Positions 34,546 to 44,300 of a stretch of DNA of 64,000 nt are shown piece by piece; the stretch's first letter is position 1, and every line of letters starts with the position of its first letter. The notes below the pieces were generated by a model. The model saw only the letters and a list, made by a program, of their open reading frames with translations, did no database searches and was not told the origin of the DNA. The stretch is from Roseivirga sp. GTDB taxonomy: Bacteria > Bacteroidota > Bacteroidia > Cytophagales > Cyclobacteriaceae. The position numbers were made by a program, and so were the translations under genes. The stretch is taken from positions 1 through 64,000 of the forward strand of contig JAAWWF010000043.1 of assembly GCA_021404565.1 (NCBI GenBank). The letters run 5' to 3'.

Positions 34546-36405
34546 ATGTGTGGAATTAGTGGTTTCGTGAATTTTACAAAGCGAATCTCTGAAGAGGACC
34601 AGCAGACCATCCAGAGAATGAACGACAGGCTCTTTCATAGAGGGCCCGATGCACAAGACACCCATTGCTTCGACAATGTGGCGCTGGGGTTTACCCGCCT
34701 GAGTATCATCGGCCTCAACAATGGAATGCAGCCCATTTATAACGAAGATGAGTCACTGGTACTGATCTGTAACGGAGAAGTTTTCAACTACATAGAACTG
34801 CGCAAGGCGCTGCAGGCAAGGGGGCATACCTTCCGCACCCATTCTGATGTAGAAGTGATCCTTCACCTGTACGAAGACCATGACATGGACTTTCTCAACC
34901 TGCTCAACGGACAGTTCGCTTTTGCCCTTTACGACAAGAATAAAAAGACCCTTTTCTGTGCCAGAGACCAAATGGGTATTGTGCCTTTTCATTACACCCT
35001 GCAAGGGGGTGTATTTGTGTTCTCTTCAGAGATCAAGTCCATTCTGGAGCACCCCTCAGTAAAGCGTGAGGTAGACACGGTGGGCTTAGACCAGGTATTT
35101 ACCTTCGCAGGGCTGGTGAGCCCGCGCACCATGTTCAAAAATATCAAGAGCCTGGAAAATGGCCATTACCTCACCGTAAACGACCAGGGCGAGATTACCG
35201 ATCAAGAATACTGGGACCTCATTTACCCACAGGAGGAAGTGAAACTCAATGGTAAGGCAGAAAGCTATTATGTAGATGAATTGGAGAAACTCTTCGAACG
35301 GTCCATCGATTTAAGGCTGCGGGCAGATGTGCCTTCCGGACTCTACCTCAGTGGCGGGCTGGATTCTTCCATGATTACCATGAAAGTGAACCAGATGAAT
35401 GCCAATGCCAAAAAAGAAGCATTCAGCATTGATTTTGCCGAATCGGAATTGTCAGAAACGCGCTATCAGGTGTTGGTGGCCGATAAGAGCAATTCGCTGC
35501 TCAATAAGAAAACCTTTTTCTACAAAGACATTAGTAAGAGGCTAAGGCAGGCCATTTACCACTGCGAATGCCCTGTGAAAGAAACCTACAACACGGCTTC
35601 GCTGGCCCTTTCGGAATCTACCCGGGCCAAGGGCATCAAAGTGATTTTATCAGGCGAGGGCTCTGACGAACTCTTTGCCGGTTATGTGGGGTATCGCTTC
35701 GATCAGATGCGCAAAATGAACATCGTTCAAAACGAGGCAGACCCTGCGGAAGAGGCACTACGCGAAAAGATTTGGGGCGATAAATCATTCTTCTACGAAA
35801 CCAACTTCACTGAGCTGGAGGAAATCAAAAAGAGCCTGTATTCAAAAGACATGAATGCGGCTTTTGACGAATTCAACTGCCTGAACCACCAGGTGGTTAA
35901 CAAAGACCGATTGGCCAATCGCGATGTATTAAGCAAAAGGTCATACCTGGATTATAAGCTCAGGCTAGTAGACCACTTGGTGTCAGACCATGGCGACCGC
36001 ATGGCCCTGGCCAATTCGGTAGAGGTGCGCTACCCCTTCCTGGACAAAGATTTCATTGAATTTTCTACTCAGGTGCCCCCTGAGATCAAACTCAAAGACT
36101 TTGCAGAAAAGTACATTCTTAAAGAAATGGCCACCCGCTTCGTGCCTAAAACTATCATAGAGCGCGAAAAATTCGGTTTTGTAGCTCCGGGTAGCCCCTA
36201 CCTGCTGCAAAACAAGGTAGAGTACATCAACGATCTGCTGTCTTACGACCTGATCAGGAAACAAGGCTATTTCGACCCGGATAAGATCGAATCGCTGAAA
36301 AATACCTACAAGCAAGACGGGTTTACCCTCAACATTCCGTTTGAGAGCGATTTGCTCATCACCGTCATCACTTTCGGCATTTTGCTGGATGAATACTTCA
36401 ACTAA
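34546..36405 (+). CDS. asnB: glutamine-hydrolysing asparagine synthetase (AsnB family)
   Basis: A 619-residue protein. The N-terminal class II glutaminase domain (about 2-190) starts MCGISGF with catalytic Cys2, and carries RLSIIG, CNGEVFNY and GQFAFALYD. The C-terminal synthetase domain has the PP-loop SGGLDSS at about 269-275 and SGEGSDELFAGY. The family amidates Asp to Asn with Gln and ATP. In this cluster the simplest role is supplying Asn for the D-Asn cap made by NRPS-1. AsnB-like proteins in biosynthetic clusters can also amidate or cyclise pathway intermediates, so tailoring of the peptide is the alternative. It lies 74 bp after the monooxygenase gene. Confidence 0.9.
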   Translation: MCGISGFVNFTKRISEEDQQTIQRMNDRLFHRGPDAQDTHCFDNVALGFTRLSIIGLNNGMQPIYNEDESLVLICNGEVFNYIELRKALQARGHTFRTHSDVEVILHLYEDHDMDFLNLLNGQFAFALYDKNKKTLFCARDQMGIVPFHYTLQGGVFVFSSEIKSILEHPSVKREVDTVGLDQVFTFAGLVSPRTMFKNIKSLENGHYLTVNDQGEITDQEYWDLIYPQEEVKLNGKAESYYVDELEKLFERSIDLRLRADVPSGLYLSGGLDSSMITMKVNQMNANAKKEAFSIDFAESELSETRYQVLVADKSNSLLNKKTFFYKDISKRLRQAIYHCECPVKETYNTASLALSESTRAKGIKVILSGEGSDELFAGYVGYRFDQMRKMNIVQNEADPAEEALREKIWGDKSFFYETNFTELEEIKKSLYSKDMNAAFDEFNCLNHQVVNKDRLANRDVLSKRSYLDYKLRLVDHLVSDHGDRMALANSVEVRYPFLDKDFIEFSTQVPPEIKLKDFAEKYILKEMATRFVPKTIIEREKFGFVAPGSPYLLQNKVEYINDLLSYDLIRKQGYFDPDKIESLKNTYKQDGFTLNIPFESDLLITVITFGILLDEYFN

Positions 36406-36537
36406 GGACCAATCCACCAAGCCCACCCTCTGTGAGTATTTGAGCCCAGGTCATCAATCTATTCGATAAACCATTTACCACCAGTCCGGCCATGAAGGCA
36501 GGGCGCAAACATCATTTTCAGAACTAAACGCTACATT

Positions 36538-38130
36538 ATGAATATCAAGCGATTCACTTTGTATTTGAATATAACCAGGCCATCCTATGTCTTTTTTCTG
36601 GCGCTGGGTTTCCTCCTTACAGTGGGGTTGGCACCTCAGGCCATGGCGCAGGCGCAAAAAAACTTTCGGTCTAACGGCAAGAAAGTCAATGTCAGGCGAT
36701 TCAATAAAGAGGTTGATAAAATGATGAATGAGATGGGGGTGCCCGGACTGTCATTGGCAATTATTGAAAATGACCAGATTGTGTTCCGTAATGGCTATGG
36801 TATGAAAAGACTGGGAGAAGCAAAGGATGCGAGTCAGGCTACTAATTTTGCCTATGGCTATTCAGTAAAGCACCTGGACATTGACAAACCTGTGGATGCT
36901 GCCACTGTGTTCAATGGAGCCTCATTATCAAAGACCTTTCTGGCTTTTGTGGCCTTGCAATTGGCCGAAGAGGAGCTTTTGGACCTGGACAAACCCATGT
37001 ACCAATACATGGCGTATTCACGCCTCGAACACGATGAACGCTACAAGCAGATCACCGCGAGAATGGCCCTGAGTCATTCCTCTGGCATGGAAAACTGGCA
37101 GCATCAAAACGACAGTAAAAAGCTTGAAATCATACATAATCCCGGAGAGGCTTTTTTGTATTCGGGAGAGGGCTACAACTTTCTGGCCCTGGTCATCAAG
37201 CAAATACTGCAGGAGTCTTATAGCGTGTATGCCAGGGAAAGAGTGATCGAAAAGCTGGAGCTGAAGAATTCTTACCTGAATTTTAACAGAGGAGAAAATC
37301 CGATTCCTCTTGAGAAACAGGTACCCATGAATTTTGTCGCGGCACACCCTATGGGAGGTGGTCAATACATCATCAGAAATATACGCGTGCAACCCGCCTA
37401 TGCCAACCACTTTAATGCCGAGGACTATGCCAAGCTTGTTTTGGGCATGTTCAATACAAAGAACCTTAGTAATAAAAGGATTAAAGAGATCCTGGAGCCC
37501 AAAGTTAAGATCGGTTGGTCAAAGGTGCACTATGGCCCTGGCTTCAAGCTCATTTTCAGCAAAGGAGACACCATAATCTGCCATGGGGGGGATAATCCCG
37601 GCTACAAGAACTTCATGTTTTACTCACCGGTCAAAAAACGGGGCTTTGTCATGTTGACTAATAGTGACAGGGGTAAATCCATGTCGGCTCGCCTTAATAC
37701 CCTTACCACCGAACTGGAAATTGAAGGTTTTCTGGCCGCGGAACATGATCTCTCCACCTATTTGCAGTACCCGGACCCCGCGTTTAACCTACTAAAGGCT
37801 TTTGATGAAAAAGGGGCTACTGAAATGTACGCTGCAATGGAAAGTGGAATAGCTAAAGGAAAAATTACTGCCAGGAGTATGAATGGATTGGCCATGTTCT
37901 TTCTCTGGTATGGTGACCGCGACATTGGGTTCAAAATTCTCGAAAATGCTAAAGCCACTTTCCCAAAATCAGCGTTAACCTACTGCCTGTTGGGCGATTA
38001 TTACCTCGACAATGGTGACTATAAACTGGCGCTTGAGCAATACCATAAGAGCAAGGCCTTGAATTTCAGCTATTGGGACTTGGAAGAGAAAATCAGGAAA
38101 TGTGAAAAGGGGATTTCTCAGATAGAGTGA
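36538..38130 (+). CDS. secreted serine hydrolase, S12/class C beta-lactamase family; candidate prodrug-activating peptidase
   Basis: A 530-residue protein with an export signal: a hydrophobic segment at about 16-33, then AMA|QA with likely cleavage after residue 37. The beta-lactamase/S12 catalytic set is present: SxxK at Ser129-Lys132 (GASLSK), Tyr208 in LYSGEGYNF, and His349-Gly-Gly as the third motif. The last 100 residues or so look like a TPR-type helical tail (GDYYLDNGDYKLALEQY). Family members hydrolyse D-residue peptides, esters or beta-lactams in the periplasm. ClbP, ZmaM and XcnG belong here and remove N-acyl-D-Asn caps, and NRPS-1 makes exactly that cap. Unlike ClbP, this protein has no C-terminal membrane helices, so it may be a general serine hydrolase or a resistance enzyme instead. 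The fold call is strong; the function is inferred from context. Confidence 0.85.
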   Translation: MNIKRFTLYLNITRPSYVFFLALGFLLTVGLAPQAMAQAQKNFRSNGKKVNVRRFNKEVDKMMNEMGVPGLSLAIIENDQIVFRNGYGMKRLGEAKDASQATNFAYGYSVKHLDIDKPVDAATVFNGASLSKTFLAFVALQLAEEELLDLDKPMYQYMAYSRLEHDERYKQITARMALSHSSGMENWQHQNDSKKLEIIHNPGEAFLYSGEGYNFLALVIKQILQESYSVYARERVIEKLELKNSYLNFNRGENPIPLEKQVPMNFVAAHPMGGGQYIIRNIRVQPAYANHFNAEDYAKLVLGMFNTKNLSNKRIKEILEPKVKIGWSKVHYGPGFKLIFSKGDTIICHGGDNPGYKNFMFYSPVKKRGFVMLTNSDRGKSMSARLNTLTTELEIEGFLAAEHDLSTYLQYPDPAFNLLKAFDEKGATEMYAAMESGIAKGKITARSMNGLAMFFLWYGDRDIGFKILENAKATFPKSALTYCLLGDYYLDNGDYKLALEQYHKSKALNFSYWDLEEKIRKCEKGISQIE

Positions 38131-38351
38131 CAACAATCCTTTACCCTTAAGAAAATTTAGCCCGCAGTCAGACTGATCTTCAAAACCGATCAGGCAGGAG
38201 TGGCCCGCATGTCAGGCCCTAAACTGACACAACCACCAATAGATAAAAGCCTGGTGCCGGTTGAATGGCACCGTCCACTCTGTGCCCGGTCCGGCCCGGC
38301 ACCCAGAACCATCAACATCAAATCAAACCTGAAGCGCTTAATTATTGCCAT
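38131..38351 (+). other. GC-rich gap with two hairpins before NRPS-3
   Basis: Two inverted repeats lie close together: GGTGCC (38253-38258) with GGCACC (38267-38272), an 8-nt loop; and GTGCC (38282-38286) with GGCAC (38298-38302), an 11-nt loop. Neither is followed by a U-run. An in-frame ATG at 38265 lies in the first loop, and the 29 residues it would add do not resemble an NRPS N-terminus. I therefore place the NRPS-3 start at 38352. The hairpins may be RNA structures that limit or tune translation, but this is a guess. Confidence 0.4.
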
Positions 38352-41300
38352 ATGATCTTTCAAAATCAATTAGTTAAAAGTCTGAAATCAAATAGTCAGA
38401 AAACCGCTATTGAGCACGAAGGCAAGACAACTTCTTACAGTGAGCTGTTGCAAAAAGCCAACAAGATTACACAGCACCTTTTAGCCCAACAGCTTGACAA
38501 AGAGACCATCATAGGGATAGATCTGAAAGACCGGTCAGACATTATAGCCGCTGTTATTGGGGTAGCCAATGCACGTTGCGTCTTTGTGCTGCTCGACCGA
38601 TCATTGCCCGACTCCCGAATGGAGCATTTGATCAGCGACCTGAACCTGCAATACCTGATCTCGGACAAAGGCTTGCACATTTCCTTGGCAAGTGCGGGGC
38701 TGAAAGGTTCGTGGCAGTATGAAGAAATACAGCAACTTGACCAGCCTGAAATCCTGAATTACCCTGAATTTGAAGGCGATGACAGCCTTTATGTTTATTT
38801 CACTTCAGGAACTACCGGTACGCCAAAAGGCATTGTTGGTAGAAATTGCAGTTTGTTGCAGTTTTTATACTGGGAAATCAATGCTTTTGACTTAAGTGAA
38901 GACAGTCGCTTCAGTCAGTTCATCAGCCCGTATTTTGATGCTTTTTTGAGAGACGTATTCGCACCGCTTTTGGCTGGGGGTACCATCTGCATTCCACCTG
39001 ATGAAGAAGACTTTTTCTCACCGGATAAAATCATACCCTGGATCAACGATTCGCAAATTACTGCGGTCCATTGCGTGCCAAGCTTATTCAGGCAAATCAA
39101 TACCGATGCGGTCAACGCAAGTCATTTTCAAAGCCTACGGCATGTGCTCATGTCAGGGGAGAAAATTAACCCTTCAGAGCTGGTCAATTGGTATGAAACC
39201 TTCGATAATCGCATCCAACTGGTAAACTTGTATGGAGCTACAGAGGCCACCATGATCAGGTCCTTCTACAACATTCAGCCTGGTGATGTGAAGCGCTCCA
39301 GAATGCCAATTGGCAACCCCATTGCTGATACGCAGCTGCTCATTACCAAAAAGAATATGCAGCCCTGCCCGGCATTAGTACCCGGTCAGCTGTACATTAT
39401 CTCTAATTACCTCACCAAAGGCTACCTGAACCGCCCTGAATTAACAGCCGAAAGATTTATAAAGCTCCATGAAGGTACTCCTGAGGAGACCATGGCTTAC
39501 ATGACAGGGGATAAAGCCAGGAAACTGGCGGCCGGGCAGATTGAACTGCTTGGACGCGAAGACCGACAGGTCAAACTCAGGGGCATCAGGATCGAACTTG
39601 ATGAAGTGGAAATGGTGCTGATGAATTCTGGCTTGCTGAGCAATGCCGTAGTGGTTTTGCATACAGATGATCAGGAGCAGGACTCCCTGGTGGCCTTTAT
39701 CATCAATAAAGAGGAAACCAGCGAAAAGGCGGAAGTAAAAAGTCAGCTGGCAGCCTACCTTAAAGCAAACGTACCGGGCTACATGATCCCGGCCAATTTG
39801 GTCTTGGTAGACGAATATCCGCTGCTGCACAATGGCAAAATCAACCTAAAAGGACTGCTGAGCAACCTGACCCTTGAACGGGAAATCGTACTACCTGTCA
39901 ATAAGACAGAAGAACGTATACTGGCCATTTGGAAAGAGATTCTGGGAGACAAAAGTATCTCTACAGAAGACAGCTTTCATCAAATAGGAGGCAACTCTCT
40001 CTCCTTGATGGGCTTGATCGCAAGAATCAATAAAGAGTTTCAGATAAGAATTTCTCTGAGTGAGCTATTCAAGAATCCGACCATTTGCAAACAGGCGGCC
40101 TTTGTGATCGGTGTCAAAGGGCATGAGGAGGAAAACGCAGCCATTCCTGCAGCCGAAAAAGCGGATCATTATACACTTTCCTCGGCCCAAAAAAGGCTGT
40201 TTTTCCTCTACAGGTTTGAACCTGGCTCCCTGGCCTATAACATGCCCAACGTATTTAGGCTGGAGGGTGAATTAGATAAAAACCACATCCAAAACGTGTT
40301 CGAGCAGCTCATTGCCCGACATGAGAGCCTGAGGACCTCCTTCGAATTGCTGGATGGTGAGCCGGTTCAGCGAGTATCGGCACAGGTGGAGTTGGCGATT
40401 GAGTACTTTACAGCCAGCGAGGAAGAAGCACCTGCGATTGTCCAATCCTTCATCAGGCCATTTGACCTGAGTGCTCCGTCATTGATCAGAGTGGGACTGA
40501 TCAAAACCGCACTTAATCAACACCAATTGATGGTGGATATCCACCATATCGTCAGTGATGGCATTTCACAGGAAATCCTGATTAAGGAATTCATGGCCTT
40601 GTATAACAATGAGGCCTTGGCAGCGCTCAAGATCAGCTACAAAGACTTTGCGGTATGGCAGCAGGACCAGGCACAGCAGGAAAGAGTAGTAAAGCAGGGT
40701 GAGTTCTGGAAAGAGGCCTTTGCGGAAGAAGTGGAAGCCCTTGACCTGCCTACAGATTTTGCCAGGCCGGCCATCAAAAGCAATGCCGGTAGCACCCTGA
40801 GTTTTGAGATCGATAGAGAAGAAACAGCCCGGCTGCAGGCCATTGCTGATGGTGAAGAGGCTACCATGTTCATGGTGCTGTTGGCAGCTTATAACATCCT
40901 GATGGTCAAGCTCACCAATCAGGAAGACATTGTGGTGGGTAGTCCTATTGCCGGGCGCCACCTGCCAGACCTGGAAAACATGTTCGGTATGTTTGTCAAT
41001 ACCCTGTCTTTGCGCAACCGACCCAAAGGAGGGCTGACCTACAAGGCCTTCTTGTCCATGCTAAAGTCTAATACACTGACTTGTCTGGAAAACCAGGACT
41101 ACCCCTACGAAGAGCTGATTGAAGCCCTGAAAGTAGAGAGAGATACGAGTCGAAACCCCTTATTCGATGTGATGTTCTCCTACCAGAATTACCAGGAAAG
41201 CCAACTGGAGATTCCGGATTTCACACTGAGTCAGCTTGCTCAGGAGCAGACCATTTCAAAATTCGATCTCACACTTTTCGTCTTTGAAAAGGGAGGTCGT

Positions 41301-44300
41301 CTAAAACTCGATATCGAGTATGCTACAGCACTTTTCAAGCGGGAAACCATCGAAAAGTTCGTGGGTTATTTCAGAAAAGTAGTATCAGCCATTACGGCCA
41401 ATATCAACACCAAAATTTCGGACATCGAGATTGTTTCCGATGATGAAAAAGCCAGACTCCTGGAGGATTTCAACAACACCAGCCTGGACTTTGACAAAGA
41501 CAGTACCATTGACTCCCTGTTTCAAAAAGTAGTGCACGCTCATGGCGACCGTACCGCTTTGGTGTTTAAAGACAAGCAACTGAGCTATGCTGAACTTAAT
41601 GAGCGCAGTGACCAACTCGCGCACCGCATTAGGAAAGCGGTAGGGGCAGAAGACAAATTCATAGGCCTGTTGATGGAACGCTCACCTGAGCTTATCGTGA
41701 GTATGCTTGCTGTTTTGAAAGCCGGTTTGGCTTATGTACCGATTGACCCTGAATACCCCTTTGTCAGGATTGAACACATCGTTCAGGACAGCCAGTTAGG
41801 AGTGATACTCATGTCACCAGCTATCGGGGAGATTTGCCAAAAGCTGCCGGAAAAACTGACTTTGATCGATGTGACCTCAGAAGTACTGAGTGCTGAACCA
41901 AAGAATCCTTTAAACCAGAGTAGTGCCACAGATTTGGCCTATCTGATCTATACTTCTGGCTCCACCGGCCTGCCAAAAGGAGTCATGGTAACCCATCGCA
42001 ATGTGATCAATTTTACGCACGGCATCCTCTACCGGATTGCCCTGGAAGACGCAGATAGCATCTTAAGTCTGACCACAGCCTCTTTCGATATTTTTGTTTT
42101 AGAGTCGATTCTGCCCCTTTTGAACGGCCTTAAAATTGTATTGGCCAGTACCGAAGAACAGAAAGATACCAAAGCGCTGTATCGGCTCATCAAGGGGCAA
42201 AAAACGGATGCCATTCAAATTACCCCAAGCCACTTAAAGCTGTTGCTGGCAGGAAGCAACTCAGACGTATTGGCCGATGTCAAAATACTCATGGTAGGTG
42301 GGGAAGCTTTTCCCGATCAATTATTGCATGACCTCCATGCGGGTTATTCAGGGAAACTTTTTAACATGTACGGCCCCACGGAAACCACCGTTTGGTCTAC
42401 CATCAGAGAGCTTAACCATGCCAACTCTATCAATATCGGGTCACCCATTGCTAATACTATCATTCGTATTCTCGATGTCCATGGCGGGCTACTGCCGGTG
42501 GGCATTGCAGGCGACCTCTATATCGGAGGAGAAGGAGTATCGCAAGGCTATTGGGGCAATCCGCAACTGACAGAAACACGATTTATACAAGACCCACTAG
42601 GCTCGCCCGTGACCATATATCAGACCGGAGACCGGGCCCGTTGGCTGGCTGACGGAAACATTGAGTATTTAGGCAGAAACGACAACCAGATTAAAATCAA
42701 CGGTTACAGGATAGAGCTAGGTGAGATTGAAAGTCAACTGGCTGCCCATGATCAAATCACAGAAGTATCGGTAGTGGTTAAAGATCGGGGCGAAAACAAA
42801 TTTCTGACCGCTTATTACCTCTCAGATGATATACAGACTCTGGCAAGCTTGCGCACATTTTTGGAAGAGAAGCTGCCGGTTTATATGCTTCCCTCATTTT
42901 ATGTACACCTGGAGTCTTTCCCCTTGACACCCAATGGCAAGCTGGACAAAAATGCTTTACCCGACCCGGAAATCGAAATAGGCGAGGACCTGGCGGCTCC
43001 TTCTAATGAAATGGAAGAGAAGCTGATCACACTTTGGTCAGAAACCCTTGAAATACCGCAAGAGGCCATTGGTGTGAACAGCAGCTTTTTTGAACTAGGT
43101 GGTCACTCCATTCTGGCAATTAAGCTCATTAGCCTGATCCAGGAACACTTTGGTGTAAACCTGGGACTACCCGCATTTTTCAAAGATCCATCAATCAGGG
43201 CCATTGCCCAAAAGCTACAAGAGGGTTCGGGAGAAAAAGAGGTGCTGCCTGAAATGGTGGCAGACCTGGAAAACAGGTTCGAACCTTTCGTGCTTACCGA
43301 TGTACAGCAAGCCTATTTGATCGGGCGAAAAGACATATTTGAGCATGGACAGGTAGGCACCCACATGTATTCTGAATCATTCATGGAGGCACTGGACATT
43401 GATGCCTTTAACCATGTACTGCAACGGCTGATTGCCCGTCATGAAATGCTCAGAGCCATCATTACTCCTGATGGCCATCAGCGCATACTCCGGGAGGTAC
43501 CGGCCTATGAGGTCAAAGTACTCGACCTGAATGAATGGTCAGAAGAAGAAGGAACAGCACAATTCCAAGCCCAAAGAGATGAACTCTCACACCAGGTGTT
43601 TTCCGGTGAGGAGTGGCCCTTGTTCGATATTCGAGTTACCAAATTCAGAGATGAAACCTACAAGGTCCATTACTCTGTAGATGCCATGATGATTGATGCC
43701 GGTAGTGGCATCATTTTAGGAAATGAGTTCAGAGAACTTTCCTTAGACCAGCATAAAGAATTACCACCGATAGCGGTTTCTTTCAGAGATTATGTGAAGA
43801 GCCTTGAAATATTGGAACAAGGCAGTCTCTTTGAAACCTCCAGACAATATTGGACCGCCAGGGTAGAAGACATGCCCTTTGCACCTGACCTGCCGATTGT
43901 GGCCCCCGAATTTCAAGCGGAAAAACCCAAATTCGAGCGCCATGCTGGTCAAGTGAAAAAGGGCCATTGGGATGCCTTGCAAAACAAGGTCAAAGGACTA
44001 GGCATTACACCCACAGTATTCCTGATTGGTTGTTTTGCCGAAGTACTGAACCGATGGAGCAAATCATCGCATTTCAGTCTCAACCTGACCCTGTTCAACC
44101 GCATTCCTTTTCACAAGGAGGTAGACAAATTGGTAGGCGACTTTACCTCGCTTACCTTACTGGAAGTTGATTTCCGTGAGGTTGAGGCTTTTTCTGCCCG
44201 ACTGAAAAACATTCAGGACAGACTTTGGGAAGACCTTGAGCACAAGTACTTCAGTGGTGTGGAAATGCAACGGGAAATGTCGCGTTTCCACGGTCACTCT

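Noticed and set aside
38265-38351. Upstream ATG extending NRPS-3 by 29 residues
   Set aside because: The extension is rich in Pro, Cys and His, lies in hairpin-containing GC-rich sequence, and is not NRPS-like. The A domain N-terminus fits the 38352 start.
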